From the NCBI GenBank assembly GCA_905236675.1, contig CAJOND010000006.1:1-64000 (forward strand): a DNA stretch of 64,000 bases, written 5' to 3'. Position 1 is the first letter of the stretch, and each line of letters starts with the position of its first letter. Made by a program: the position numbers and the translations under genes. A model generated the notes under the pieces. That model searched no databases. It was given only the letters and a program-made list of their open reading frames with translations, and had not been told where the DNA came from. This DNA is from Candidatus Rifleibacteriota bacterium. Lineage in GTDB: Bacteria > Muiribacteriota > Ozemobacteria > Ozemobacterales > Ozemobacteraceae. Shown in pieces: positions 52,226-62,503 of this stretch.

Positions 52226-52828
52226 TCAATTTTTCCTGCCAAAACTTCTTAACCAGTTTACTATAAATAAGAACAATGCAAATACTATAAAAGCACCTGG
52301 AGGAGAAGAGAAAACTCTGCAAGGAATAAATCCTTCAGGCATTATAGCTAGTTGCCATAATGTCCCTTTTCCTAGGGGTTCACGAACTAAGGAAATACTC
52401 ATTAATACCATCATATAACCTAAAGATACTCCTATGGCATCGCATAAACTTTCACTTAGGTTATGAGATGAAGCATACGCTTCCATTCTTCCCATTACAA
52501 TGCAATTTGTGACAACTAGGCCTACATATGCACCAAGTTCTCTTGCAATTTCAGGATATAAGACTTTCAAAAGCTGTTCTGCGGTTATTACAATAGTGAC
52601 TATTATCAACATATAAGATAAAAGCCTGAATCTTGAAGGGATTTTGAATCTAATAACAGAACATATGGACGAAGTAATAATAGTTGTTAAACCAACAATA
52701 ATAGACATAAAAAAAGCATTCTCAACATTTGTTGTGGCAGCTAGGGTTGAACAAAGACCTAGAGCAAGAACAAAAACAGGATTCTCTGTAATCATTCCAC
52801 GATATATGTTTTTTAAAGCCTTATTCAA
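52226..52828 (-). CDS. rnfE: RnfE/NqrD-like membrane subunit
   Basis: This six-helix partner of RnfA has the family motif ENPVFVLALGLCSTLAATT and the second cluster cysteine in GLVVTNCIVMGRMEAYAS. Its C-terminus (PPGAFIVFALFLFIVNWL) is typical. The frame can start at TTG 52846, but TTG 52828 has AAGGA seven nt upstream and gives the usual short leader before the first helix; the choice is not certain. It follows a cyclase gene by a short gap, and rnfA follows after 2 nt. The order E-A is that of complete rnf operons, but the other genes are missing here. Confidence 0.88.
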   Translation of the reverse strand: MNKALKNIYRGMITENPVFVLALGLCSTLAATTNVENAFFMSIIVGLTTIITSSICSVIRFKIPSRFRLLSYMLIIVTIVITAEQLLKVLYPEIARELGAYVGLVVTNCIVMGRMEAYASSHNLSESLCDAIGVSLGYMMVLMSISLVREPLGKGTLWQLAIMPEGFIPCRVFSSPPGAFIVFALFLFIVNWLRSFGRKN

Positions 52829-52855
52829 TATAGATTCCTTCTTCAATCTTCATTC

Positions 52856-55147
52856 TTAGAATATCGGCATACCACATTTAGTACAGAATTTTTCCTGTGG
52901 TTCGTTATCTTGTCCACAATTAGAGCAGGTAATCATTTTTACTTTTTCTATTTGAATATTCTGTTTCATATCTTCTTCTTTCATATTCGGCGGTAAATTA
53001 TTAAGAGGCATATTTTCATTAGAAGCAGATTGCTTTTGTTTCTCTGGTGCTAATGATGTTGCTAAATGTCCAACATCTTTTCCTATAACCTGGGTCATAT
53101 CAACACCATCTTTAACTTTTAAAACACAGAATATTTCTATAGGCATTGATTTACCTTTAACCATTATAGATTCACGCTGCTCAATATCGAAGTAATCTTT
53201 AACCCTTTCGTATGTGGCTCTTGTGATATACATTTCCATCCCTTTAGCCTGAGCCATAATACGAGCTGCAAGGTTGACGTTGTCTCCAATAACTGTGTAA
53301 GAAAGAGCTTTTTCAGACCCCATATATCCAGCTGTTACTATGCCAGTATTTACTCCTACCCCAATTTGGATAACCGGTTTCCCTTCTTTTCTCCATACTT
53401 CCTGAAGTTCTCTAAGAGCATCAAGCATACGAACACCGCAAAGAACTGCTCTGATAGGGTCATCATCTCTAGCAACAGGAGCACCAAACAAGGCCATTAA
53501 TTCGTCACCGACGTATTTATCAAGTGTTCCATCTAGTTCCATTAAAATATCTGTCATTCTAGTAAAATAAACATTTAATTGCTCAACAATGTCGGTTGGG
53601 TCCATATTTTCAGACATTTTAGTAAAACCACGAATATCAGAAAAGAAACAGGAAACTTCGCACTTTTTACCGCCTAGTTTTAATGCAGACGGGTCCGACA
53701 TAATCATTTCCGCAACTGCAGGAGAAACGATACGGCTTAAGCTGCCTCTTAATTCTTCGTTTTTCTTTAACTGGTCTTCACTAAGTTTTTGAGCTGAAAC
53801 CAAGTCATCCATAGTTGCAGAATATAATTTAGCATTTTTCATAACCAAACCGGCAACTTCAGCGCAGGTTGTCAAAAGGTTTTGGTCATCTCTAGTGTAA
53901 TCAGGGTTATTCATTTCCTCAACATTCAGAATAGCAAAGATTTTTCCTTCACTATATATTGGGGCTGCTAAGACTGTTTTCAAAACACCTTTCCCGATTA
54001 ATCCCTTCATTTGAGGATTTATTTCACATTCTTTAACGCCGAAAGCCCCAGCTCCACCAGTGACTTCATTTATCTTTACATTTAAAAGATGGGTAATCAT
54101 GCTGTTCTCTTCGTAAGGAACTTCATAATTCTTATATTCATTAACTTTCATTCCGGTTGCTTTGACTATTACCAGCTTTCCTTCTTTTTCATCGTTTAAA
54201 AGAAGTTGAACTTTTTTAGCATCAAGACCTTTGGTAATTATTTCTACAGTATTAGCAAATATCTGGTCACGATCTAAGCTTTTGGTGAGATTCTTTATAC
54301 GCATTAGCGTTGTGGTTAAACGCATCGACTTTTTATTGAAATCTTCACGCATTTGCCTGATTTCGCGTTCCATACGTTCTTCATTGGTTTCTATGGGTTC
54401 TTCTGGTTCATCTTGAGTATCAGATTCTTTGTCGGTTTCTTCTTTATTGTCCTGATTTGCCACAGAAGTTGTAGATTTACTTTTATCATTTTTATTTAAT
54501 CCTAATGCTGAATCCATAGCAGATGCATTCTTTTTGTTTTTAGCTTCCATGTCTGCTTTATATTTTGCTGCAAGCGTAGGATCTACTCTGGCTTTTAAAT
54601 TTCCATCCGCCCCTGTTATTTTTCCTGTTGTATCAACTACACCACCATTTTTTTTGAGGGTGTCAAACTTTATATATAGAAATAGCAAAAAGGCGGCAGA
54701 AATCAAAACCATTACAGAGTATTCGTTCCAAATATCCTCAATAGGAAATTGTTTTGGTTTTAGTTTGATGAGAATAGTGGAGCCAGCCATTAGTAGGGGT
54801 AATATAAAACCAAAAAAGCTTATTGTATATTTTTCTCCTAAAACGCCTATTATTCCTGCTAAGGCAAATATATAAAAATAGGAGTAATAAGATTGAAACT
54901 TAGTAAGATTCTTCGGTATTTTGTTTAAAAAAATAACTACCGCAACAGCTAAAGTTAAAAAAGAAGCAAGGATACCTAAAAAATCTTTAAACTTTTTATT
55001 AGGATCTCCTGTTGTTGCAGTAGCAGCAGGTGATTTATTTTTTTGATTAGCAGATGGTTTTGTATTTTGAGTGGCAGATGATTTTGTGGCTATGGGTTTG
55101 TCTTTTTCTTTATTTTTATTGGTTTCTTTTTTTATTTGCTCAGCCAT
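52856..55147 (-). CDS. Membrane GAF-class III cyclase with C-terminal zinc ribbon
   Basis: The 763 residues begin with a Lys/Thr/Pro/Ala-rich cytoplasmic start (1-45), then several membrane helices (about 50-165), a charged linker, a GAF-like domain (about 290-460) and a class III cyclase domain (about 500-695). All catalytic residues are present: FFSDIRGFT, DKYVGDELMALF and LSYTVIGDNVNLAARI. It should be active as a homodimer, unlike the pair at 5069-10964. The last 26 residues form a zinc ribbon (CSNCGQDN, then CTKCG). GAF suggests small-molecule or redox sensing. It is co-transcribed with rnfE-rnfA, so a link between redox state and cyclic nucleotide is conceivable. Confidence 0.92.
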   Translation of the reverse strand: MAEQIKKETNKNKEKDKPIATKSSATQNTKPSANQKNKSPAATATTGDPNKKFKDFLGILASFLTLAVAVVIFLNKIPKNLTKFQSYYSYFYIFALAGIIGVLGEKYTISFFGFILPLLMAGSTILIKLKPKQFPIEDIWNEYSVMVLISAAFLLFLYIKFDTLKKNGGVVDTTGKITGADGNLKARVDPTLAAKYKADMEAKNKKNASAMDSALGLNKNDKSKSTTSVANQDNKEETDKESDTQDEPEEPIETNEERMEREIRQMREDFNKKSMRLTTTLMRIKNLTKSLDRDQIFANTVEIITKGLDAKKVQLLLNDEKEGKLVIVKATGMKVNEYKNYEVPYEENSMITHLLNVKINEVTGGAGAFGVKECEINPQMKGLIGKGVLKTVLAAPIYSEGKIFAILNVEEMNNPDYTRDDQNLLTTCAEVAGLVMKNAKLYSATMDDLVSAQKLSEDQLKKNEELRGSLSRIVSPAVAEMIMSDPSALKLGGKKCEVSCFFSDIRGFTKMSENMDPTDIVEQLNVYFTRMTDILMELDGTLDKYVGDELMALFGAPVARDDDPIRAVLCGVRMLDALRELQEVWRKEGKPVIQIGVGVNTGIVTAGYMGSEKALSYTVIGDNVNLAARIMAQAKGMEMYITRATYERVKDYFDIEQRESIMVKGKSMPIEIFCVLKVKDGVDMTQVIGKDVGHLATSLAPEKQKQSASNENMPLNNLPPNMKEEDMKQNIQIEKVKMITCSNCGQDNEPQEKFCTKCGMPIF

Positions 55148-55167
55148 TTTAATAATCTACCAAAAAT

Positions 55168-57222
55168 TTAAATTGTAGTAATTTCTGTCATTAAGCATTC
55201 AGCTGTATAGCTTCCTGCCTTCATTTTAGGTAACAATTCTTCTGCTTCGCTATGTTTGCCTTTTAATACAAGCAAATGACCATACCAGGCAACGGATTTA
55301 CTATTAGGCACAGTATTATTCATACATTCTTTTGCTAAATCATATGCTTCTTGTATTTTATTTTCAGAATTAGCAACAATAGAATTAATCGTATTTTTGT
55401 AAGAAAGGCATTTCCCTCTTACAGGCAAATCAGTAACCTGCATTTTCCATTTTTGTAAGGATTGTTTTGAATTAATAGCATTATCTAATTCTGATAATTC
55501 TAACAATATCATCAGTTTTATAAGTGGCGATTTAGCACATTGTAATGCTTTTGTATAATTCACATGACTTTGAACATTGTCTTTTATACTTAAACAATAA
55601 CGCCCCAAGGTTAATAGTGAAATAGCTGACTCATCACCAGACATGGATTTTGCTCTATCGGCAGAAATAGAATTTATTAGCTTACATGCTGTCGGGAAAT
55701 CGCCTTTTTCTGTTTTTAACCAAGCTTCATAAACTTGACAACTTTCATAATAATCTGTGTTTTGAAAGATTTGATAAAAGTCATTTATGCTTTTTACAGC
55801 AGTTTCATAATCTTCTGCACTTATTTGAGATACTATCATTGCAAGTGCAAAAGATGGAAAATTCTTTTTTGTTTCAAGGTTTAATACTTTTTTCCCTAGA
55901 GCTAAAGCTGAAGTTATGTCACCATTATTTACAAAGTTCCACATTTTGTTTTCTAAAATCTTTATATCAGAAAAACTCAGGTTTTTAGTAGGTGATTTTG
56001 AATTGTTAACATTGTCAACAACAGCAGAACCTGTTTGAGGGAAAAGCTTATAAATTAAAAGTTTGCTAAAAGGCATTATTAATGCAGAAAGTATACTACC
56101 AATAATTCCTATGGACATATAGGCGAGTCTTGGAAATAGTTTTAGATTATTACTTTGAAATGCTAGAACAAAAATGCCAAAGAAAAAGCAGAATAGCCAT
56201 ATTCCAAGCAGTTCATAAGTAACAGGTCGCATATTTTCTTTAACTAATTTAAATAATGGGAATATGAGAAATAAAGCTAATGCAACCAAATGACTTGCTA
56301 TAATCATTCTGGGAATTATCCAGATACCATCGTATATATTATCGCCTCTATCTAGAAGTAGAGAGGTATACACATCGTTAATGCAATAATTTTGAGCTAT
56401 AGTTAAAAGAGCGACTCCTCCAATAACAAAAATAATAACATGTTTTATATTGGTTTTTTTTGAAAGTGCAGAAGCACTTAAGCCTAAAGTAGTAAATAAG
56501 AAAATATAATAAAAAATAGCCATATATCTACTTAAGAATAATGGTAGAAAACTAATAAAAATAATAAGAGGTTGATTCAATAAAAGATTAAAAAAATCAT
56601 TTTTAGGACCATTTTTTATATTAGCTTTACTAATAAGTTTGCAGGTATTGAAGGCCCTACCAAAATTGAAGGTATACATATCTATGGCAAAGCACATTTT
56701 TAAATCTTCATATGAATAACCATTTTTATAGATAAATTTTTCTTTAGCTAGTATTTCTTCAGCGGAATATGGCATTCCCATAATCAACTTGACCATAGCA
56801 GAGCGTATTTTGGCAGCTGATTTTTCTGGAACTAGTTTTAAAGATTCTGCAAAATCTGTTGCAGCACTTACCATATCTCCTTCTTGAGCATGTATTTTCC
56901 CTAATAATAATGCAACTTCTGCTTGACCTGCTATTGGCAACTTTTTTGTGGGTATTCTCTTTAAGGTGTTGGCTGCTTGTTTAAACTGTTTTAATTTTGC
57001 ATGAAGCATAGCCATATTCAAAAGAGGCTGAATATTGTTATATTCTGAATAAGCTTTTTCGTAACAATCATAAGCTTCATCATATTGCCCATTTGCTTCC
57101 ATTCTTGCTGCTTTTTGAAGATAAAGGTGATAAGTATTATCTAGTTCATCCTTAGAATCTTGAGCAAAAGTAGCAGATATTGTAAAAACTAAAGCAAATA
57201 TTAGAAGCAAATACTTTTTCAT
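55168..57222 (-). CDS. TPR membrane protein
   Basis: This 684-residue protein has a signal peptide (MKKYLLLIFALVFTISATFA), then tetratricopeptide repeats (about 25-150; MEANGQYDEAYDCYEKAYSE and HAKLKQFKQAANTLKRIP). Six or so membrane helices follow (about 205-400), and a second helical-repeat region (about 425-680) ends with GHLLVLKGKHSEAEELLPKM. ATG 57222 has AAAGGA six nt upstream; an in-frame start at 57237 lacks a site. TPR domains on both sides of a membrane core suggest a scaffold. No enzyme motif is seen. Confidence 0.7.
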   Translation of the reverse strand: MKKYLLLIFALVFTISATFAQDSKDELDNTYHLYLQKAARMEANGQYDEAYDCYEKAYSEYNNIQPLLNMAMLHAKLKQFKQAANTLKRIPTKKLPIAGQAEVALLLGKIHAQEGDMVSAATDFAESLKLVPEKSAAKIRSAMVKLIMGMPYSAEEILAKEKFIYKNGYSYEDLKMCFAIDMYTFNFGRAFNTCKLISKANIKNGPKNDFFNLLLNQPLIIFISFLPLFLSRYMAIFYYIFLFTTLGLSASALSKKTNIKHVIIFVIGGVALLTIAQNYCINDVYTSLLLDRGDNIYDGIWIIPRMIIASHLVALALFLIFPLFKLVKENMRPVTYELLGIWLFCFFFGIFVLAFQSNNLKLFPRLAYMSIGIIGSILSALIMPFSKLLIYKLFPQTGSAVVDNVNNSKSPTKNLSFSDIKILENKMWNFVNNGDITSALALGKKVLNLETKKNFPSFALAMIVSQISAEDYETAVKSINDFYQIFQNTDYYESCQVYEAWLKTEKGDFPTACKLINSISADRAKSMSGDESAISLLTLGRYCLSIKDNVQSHVNYTKALQCAKSPLIKLMILLELSELDNAINSKQSLQKWKMQVTDLPVRGKCLSYKNTINSIVANSENKIQEAYDLAKECMNNTVPNSKSVAWYGHLLVLKGKHSEAEELLPKMKAGSYTAECLMTEITTI

Positions 57223-57243
57223 CAAAATTCCTTTCAAAATAAA

Positions 57244-57597
57244 CTAAAAGCCCATTTGGGATAAAAAATTTTGCACAAAAAGCTGAATTTCATTTGCAGC
57301 AGATTCTTTTCTAGAAGCTTCATGAAAAGCAATCTTGGCCCCTCTCATTTCACCTTCTCTGGTTTTGTAGACTTCAATTCTGTAAACAAATTCTTGAGAA
57401 TAATTTTTATGAGGAAAGATCTTTACCAACACATGAGAATTGTCTAAAAGACGTATAATCATTGTTTCTTGTAAACTATTAGTTTGGAATGCAATATCCA
57501 TTCCAATATCTTCTTTTTTTCGAAACAAATAACGCTGGGTGGCCCGATATATCAGGTCACCCACGTCTTGTAGACTTAGATAGAACTCTTTATCCAT
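57244..57597 (-). CDS. Unrecognised small protein
   Basis: The 117-residue protein appears cytoplasmic and alpha-beta, with SLQDVGDLIYRATQRYLFRK at the start and a helical end (SAANEIQLFVQNFLSQMGF). It lies between valS (43-nt gap) and the TPR membrane gene (6-21 nt) on the same strand. I cannot assign a family. Confidence 0.55.
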   Translation of the reverse strand: MDKEFYLSLQDVGDLIYRATQRYLFRKKEDIGMDIAFQTNSLQETMIIRLLDNSHVLVKIFPHKNYSQEFVYRIEVYKTREGEMRGAKIAFHEASRKESAANEIQLFVQNFLSQMGF

Positions 57598-57640
57598 TCT
57601 CTACTTTAAGCCAGGCCTCAAAAGAAGCCATATCAATCCA

Positions 57641-60307
57641 TTATATACTTTCAAGCTCTTTTTTGTATTCATTAAGCTTTGCAAGTTGTTGGTCGTAACC
57701 AGCTACATCTGTTCTGATTCTTTCAACAACTTCAGCAGGAGCCTTATTTACAAAGTTTTCATTATCAAGCTTGAATGCAATTTTTGCTCTGTTCTTTTCT
57801 GTGTTTTCTATTTCTTTAGTAACACGGGCAAGTTCAACAGCAATATCAATTACGCCGGCCAAATCAATGCATACTTCTGTAGAACCAGCAAGACCTACAA
57901 GATGACCAACTGGTTTTTTATCGACAATTTCAAATTTTTCTACACCAGCAAGGGCTGAAATCATCTGAACTTGTTTTGTATAAGCACTACCAAGGTTTCC
58001 ATTATTTACGACTCTTACAGTCAGTTTTTTAGCTGGAGAAATATTAGCAGAAGCTCTCATGTTTCTGATAACCCTGACGGCTTCCATCAATTCGCTGATT
58101 TCTGCTTCTAGTGAAGTATCAATCAAACTCTTATCGGCTGTCGGGAAAGAGGCCTGCATTAAGAAACCTTCACTGCCAGGCAATTTCTGCCAGATTTCTT
58201 CTGTAACAAATGGCATAAATGGATGAAGTATTCTTAAAGCGGTGTCTAAACAGCTCAACAGTACTTGCTGAACTACTGATTTCTTTTCTACGTCTTGTCC
58301 GAATAATACGGACTTGCTCATTTCGATATACCAGTCGCAGAAGTCATTCCAAATAAATTCATAAACAGCTTTCAAAGCATCATTGAATCTGAAGTTGCCT
58401 TCTACCAGCATGTTTCTAACCTGATCTACGGTGTAGCTCATTCTGGAAATTATCCATCTGTCTACTTCACTTAACTTGCTGGAATCAGGAAGTTTGTTCT
58501 TAATGCTTACATCAGCACCTTCCAGATTCATTAAAACAAAACGAGAAGCATTCCAAAGTTTGTTTGCAAAGTTTCTTCCTATTTCTACTTTGTTTTCTGC
58601 AAAGCGAATATCTTGCCCAACAGGAGCTAAAGATACTACTGTGTATCTAAGAGCGTCAGCACCATATTTAGCTATAATATCTAACGGATCTGGGCTATTG
58701 CCAAGAGATTTGCTCATTTTTCGGCCTTTCATATCTCTGACAATGCTTGTAAAATAGACATCATGGAAAGGACATTTATCAAGGAAGTAATATCCTGACA
58801 TAACCATTCTTGCAACCCAGAAGAAAATAATATCTGGACCAGTTACAAGAGTATCTGTTGGATAGAATTTCTTTAAAGTTTCGGTTTCGTTTGGCCAGCC
58901 CATAGTTGAGAAAGGCCACAACCAAGAAGAGAACCAGGTATCAAGAACATCAGAATCTTGATTGATTCCATCTGTTGCACCACACTTAGAACATTTTGCC
59001 GGTTGTTCGGCAGCAACCATAACTTCACCGCAATGACTGCAAGTGTAAGCAGGAATTCTATGACCCCACCAGAGCTGACGGCTTATACACCAGTCACGAA
59101 TGTTTTCCATCCAATGCAGATATACACTGCCCCATCTTGCGGGTGTAAAACGTAAAGTGCCGTTTTTATATGCTTCAATTGCTTTTACTGCAAGAGGTTT
59201 CATCTTAACGAACCACTGGTCAGAAAGATATGGTTCTATGATGGTTTTACAGCGTTCACAGTGACCAACTGCCAACTGATGGTCTTCAATCTTGTCTAGA
59301 AGACCCATTTCTTCAAGGCGTTTAACAATAGCTTCTCTGCATTCAAATCTATCCATGCCTTTGAATTCGGCAGCGTTTTCATTCATAACGCCAGTTTCAT
59401 CCATAACAATAATCTGAGCTAGATTATGTCTGCGACCAACTTCAAAGTCATTGGGATCATGGGCTGGAGTAATCTTAACTGCACCAGTACCAAAAGCTTT
59501 ATCAACATAATCATCGGCAATAACTGGTATTTCTCGATTAACGAAAGGAACAACAACAGTTTTGCCAATCATATCTTTAAAACGTTCATCAGAAGGATTA
59601 ACAGCAACTGCAGTATCACCTAATAGTGTTTCTGGACGGGTAGTAGCAATTTGAATTGAGCCATTTCCGTCTTTGCAGGGGTAATGCATATACCAGAGAT
59701 GTCCGTTAGTATCTTCGGGTATCTTTTCTTCATCGGAAAGAGCTGTTCTACAGCGTGGACACCAGTTGATAATATATTTGCCCTTATATATTAAACCATC
59801 GTTATAAAGTTTTATAAACGTATTCTGAACTGCTTTACTTAAGCCTTCATCCATAGTAAAGCGTTCTCTTTGCCAGTCGCATGAACAACCAAGCTTACGA
59901 AGCTGCTTTAAAATGATTCCACCGTATTTTTCTTTCCATTCCCAAACTCTATTAACAAATTTTTCACGACCTAAATCGTGTCTTGTTAGTTTTTCTTTTG
60001 CGAGGGCTTTTTCAACAACATTCTGGGTTGCAATACCAGCATGATCAGTGCCTGGAAGCCACATGGCTTCAAAACCAAGCATACGATGATAGCGGATTAA
60101 AATATCTTGCAGCGTATTGTTAAGAATATGCCCCATTGTAAGCATACCAGTAACATTAGGCGGCGGAATAACAATCGAATATTTTTCTTTTTTAGAATCT
60201 TCATGGGCATGAAAACAACCATTTTCTTCCCACTTTGAGTAAATAGAATTTTCTACATCTGTTGGTTCATAAGCTTTAGACAAAAGCTTTTGTTCGTTAT
60301 CTGACAT
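57641..60307 (-). CDS. valS: Valyl-tRNA synthetase
   Basis: ValS charges tRNA-Val and edits Thr-tRNA-Val. In the 888-residue protein the HIGH-type motif is in NVTGMLTMGHILNNTLQD, the KMSKS motif in DMKGRKMSKSLGNSPDPL, and the CP1 editing domain (about 190-340) shows TTRPETLLGDTAVAVNP. A zinc-ribbon insertion (CSHCGEVM, then CSKCGATDG) lies before the second half of the catalytic domain. The anticodon-binding domain and the C-terminal coiled-coil arm (ELARVTKEIENTEKNRAKIA) are complete. GAAGG lies nine nt before the ATG. Confidence 0.97.
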   Translation of the reverse strand: MSDNEQKLLSKAYEPTDVENSIYSKWEENGCFHAHEDSKKEKYSIVIPPPNVTGMLTMGHILNNTLQDILIRYHRMLGFEAMWLPGTDHAGIATQNVVEKALAKEKLTRHDLGREKFVNRVWEWKEKYGGIILKQLRKLGCSCDWQRERFTMDEGLSKAVQNTFIKLYNDGLIYKGKYIINWCPRCRTALSDEEKIPEDTNGHLWYMHYPCKDGNGSIQIATTRPETLLGDTAVAVNPSDERFKDMIGKTVVVPFVNREIPVIADDYVDKAFGTGAVKITPAHDPNDFEVGRRHNLAQIIVMDETGVMNENAAEFKGMDRFECREAIVKRLEEMGLLDKIEDHQLAVGHCERCKTIIEPYLSDQWFVKMKPLAVKAIEAYKNGTLRFTPARWGSVYLHWMENIRDWCISRQLWWGHRIPAYTCSHCGEVMVAAEQPAKCSKCGATDGINQDSDVLDTWFSSWLWPFSTMGWPNETETLKKFYPTDTLVTGPDIIFFWVARMVMSGYYFLDKCPFHDVYFTSIVRDMKGRKMSKSLGNSPDPLDIIAKYGADALRYTVVSLAPVGQDIRFAENKVEIGRNFANKLWNASRFVLMNLEGADVSIKNKLPDSSKLSEVDRWIISRMSYTVDQVRNMLVEGNFRFNDALKAVYEFIWNDFCDWYIEMSKSVLFGQDVEKKSVVQQVLLSCLDTALRILHPFMPFVTEEIWQKLPGSEGFLMQASFPTADKSLIDTSLEAEISELMEAVRVIRNMRASANISPAKKLTVRVVNNGNLGSAYTKQVQMISALAGVEKFEIVDKKPVGHLVGLAGSTEVCIDLAGVIDIAVELARVTKEIENTEKNRAKIAFKLDNENFVNKAPAEVVERIRTDVAGYDQQLAKLNEYKKELESI

Positions 60308-60340
60308 AAGTAAAAACCTTCATTATCTTTATATTGTGAA

Positions 60341-62458
60341 TTATTTCTGTATTATATGCAGTAATTTATCAAATTCATCTGAACTAAGTTTAAGATTCTT
60401 AGCTTGAGAGAATATATTGAGTTTAGTTTCTATAGTTTGAATCTTTGCTTTTGTTCTTTCATCCGGTTTAAGATCATAAGCATGTTTCAAATAGTCAACA
60501 GCTTCCTGGAACTTAGATTCAGAAATCAATACGTCTGCCATACTAAGAATTAAAGGAACATAATTTGGATCTAGTGCTAATCCGGCTTCTATGTATTCTT
60601 TTGCTTTGTTAAGATTTCCTTTTTCTAACATTCTTTCAGAAAATCTGTTGAATGTTATTGCTGTAGGTTCAAAAACGGGTAGGCTGTCGATAGGCAAGCC
60701 ATTCGGAGCAAGAATCTTTGCACCGCAAAGATGGCAGAAACGGCTTTCTGGGTTGGTTTGATCAGCACCACATGAACTGCATTTGAAAAGATTCTGGACG
60801 ACCCATACCTTAGATTTTTTAATAACTTTGTCGCCTTTTTTGTAACCTTTTTCTACTTCAAATACAATACAGCGTTCCGGGAATCTTTCGCTTCTGAAAT
60901 AATCAGTTGCTATATGCATATTGCTATCAAATTCTTCTGAAATAACTGGCATATAGCTAATTTTATTAGGAATAATCAATCTATCCATCAGCTTTTTATG
61001 CAAAGCCTGGAGTTCAGGATCAGATTTTTTGGATAGAGCAGTATCTAACCCATCAAAGAAATCGATAAAACTTGATATTACATCGCCATTATCTATATTA
61101 ACAGGACCGTCAACAGGTTCAATGTTAGCTGCTTCTGACTGTTTATTTCGCAAAATATTGAGTTCAGTTTCTTTTTCATTCAGATTGTGTCTTGTTTCTT
61201 TTAATTGCTTTTCTAATCCCTGAATTGTCAGTAATTGGTCCGCAACTTGCTGTGTTAGAGCTTCAAATTCATCTGTATCGTGAGGTATTGAAGCACCTTC
61301 TGATAATTTTGCTTCTACTGCCTTTCGAAGAACAGCTATTTCATCGTCCTTATCAACAACAGTTTGTTGCAACTGAGAAATCTGGAGTATATATTCTTCT
61401 TTTTTTGTCTGTGTTACTAATTCTGAACGTGATCTTTCCAGTTCTTCATTTAATTTTTCTATGTCACTTTCAGCAACAGTCAATTTCATTGCTATTTCAG
61501 CATATTCTTCTTTTTCGTTTTGCAGAACACTTATTTGTTGCTCTAAATCATTTATTTTTTCATTTTCGCTGGCTAATCTAGCTATTTCATTCTTTGCTGT
61601 AACAAGATCTTCGTTAGATTTCTTCAGATCTTCATCGGCATTTAATTGGTTACGTTCTTTGCTTGCGAGCTCTAATTCTAATTCTTCAACTTTTCTGGAG
61701 AGCTCTGTAACTTGATTTTTATAAGCTTCAGCTTCTAATGAAATCTGTGTGATATGTTCCTGACTTTGGTCATTCGCTTCTTTAAGAGCTTTTTGAAGTT
61801 GTTCTGCATTTAATGCATTAAGCTGTTCTGGAACTGATTCTAATTCGGCTGTTTTAACGTTTAGTTCTTCGGTTTTCTTTTTAAGGTCATCTGATACAGA
61901 CTGTAATTCAACTTGTTTGTTTTCTAAAGTTGCTGTAAGTTCATTTATTTTCTGGGCGGATTGTTCGTATTCGCCTTTAAAACTTTCTAATTCATTTTTT
62001 AATTGTTTGTTTTCATCTACGATGCTTATATTTTCTATCTTGAGATTATCCAGCTCTTGTTTAGCAGTTTGATATTCTGTTTGAATTTTGCGAATGTTTT
62101 CTTCTAATTCTGCAATTTTAGGATCTTCAACATATTCTGCTACGGTCATCCCTTGATTTTTTTCAAGCATTTCGTTTAATGAACGTATTTGCTCGTCTTT
62201 TTCGGCTCCAATACTTTCGCAGAGCTTCTTTTGTTGCTCTAATTCGCCACGTAAATTTTCAAGCTCTGAATTTTTCTGGTCTAGAGCTTCTTGTAAATCG
62301 CTAATTTTTTCTGCATCTTCTTCACCTGATTCTATCTGGTTTTTCAGGTTTCTAATCTGTAATTGAAGTAATTTTATAAGATTGTCTTTTTGAACAATCT
62401 GTTGGTTCAATTTCTTGAAAAATTCATTGCTAATCTCGCCGTTGGCTTCTGGCATCAT
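60341..62458 (-). CDS. Long coiled-coil protein with zinc ribbon and C-terminal TPR
   Basis: This protein of about 705 residues has three parts. A coiled coil of about 450 residues is rich in Glu, Lys, Gln and Leu heptads. A globular segment of about 90 residues and a zinc ribbon follow (FKCSSCGADQ, then FCHLCGAKIL). A C-terminal TPR pair ends it (KGNLNKAKEYIEAGLALDPN and ESKFQEAVDYLKHAYDLKPD). The globular part contains DNMHIATDYFRSERFPERCIVF-like sequence that I do not recognise. Two ATGs (62458, 62455) follow AGGAG; the second has the better seven-nt spacing. It has its own extended -10 promoter. A cytoskeletal or scaffold role is inferred. Confidence 0.75.
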   Translation of the reverse strand: MMPEANGEISNEFFKKLNQQIVQKDNLIKLLQLQIRNLKNQIESGEEDAEKISDLQEALDQKNSELENLRGELEQQKKLCESIGAEKDEQIRSLNEMLEKNQGMTVAEYVEDPKIAELEENIRKIQTEYQTAKQELDNLKIENISIVDENKQLKNELESFKGEYEQSAQKINELTATLENKQVELQSVSDDLKKKTEELNVKTAELESVPEQLNALNAEQLQKALKEANDQSQEHITQISLEAEAYKNQVTELSRKVEELELELASKERNQLNADEDLKKSNEDLVTAKNEIARLASENEKINDLEQQISVLQNEKEEYAEIAMKLTVAESDIEKLNEELERSRSELVTQTKKEEYILQISQLQQTVVDKDDEIAVLRKAVEAKLSEGASIPHDTDEFEALTQQVADQLLTIQGLEKQLKETRHNLNEKETELNILRNKQSEAANIEPVDGPVNIDNGDVISSFIDFFDGLDTALSKKSDPELQALHKKLMDRLIIPNKISYMPVISEEFDSNMHIATDYFRSERFPERCIVFEVEKGYKKGDKVIKKSKVWVVQNLFKCSSCGADQTNPESRFCHLCGAKILAPNGLPIDSLPVFEPTAITFNRFSERMLEKGNLNKAKEYIEAGLALDPNYVPLILSMADVLISESKFQEAVDYLKHAYDLKPDERTKAKIQTIETKLNIFSQAKNLKLSSDEFDKLLHIIQK

Positions 62459-62492
62459 AGATCTCCTAAAACAAACATTTAACAACCAAAAT

Positions 62493-62500
62493 ATTATACC
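62493..62500 (-). promoter_or_regulatory. Extended -10 promoter of the coiled-coil gene
   Basis: On the minus strand the sequence reads TGGTATAAT, an extended -10 (TATAAT at 62498-62493), about 35 nt before the ATG. No good -35 is present; its place is taken by the left arm of a long inverted repeat, so an activator or repressor may bind there. Confidence 0.45.
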
Positions 62501-62503
62501 ATA

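Noticed and set aside
52856-55147. Third cyclase considered as part of the complementary pair
   Set aside because: Its catalytic set is complete and its architecture (GAF, zinc ribbon) differs, so it needs no partner.
60308-60340. T-box leader before valS
   Set aside because: The gap is only 33 nt and valS is in line with the upstream gene, so there is no room for a T-box.
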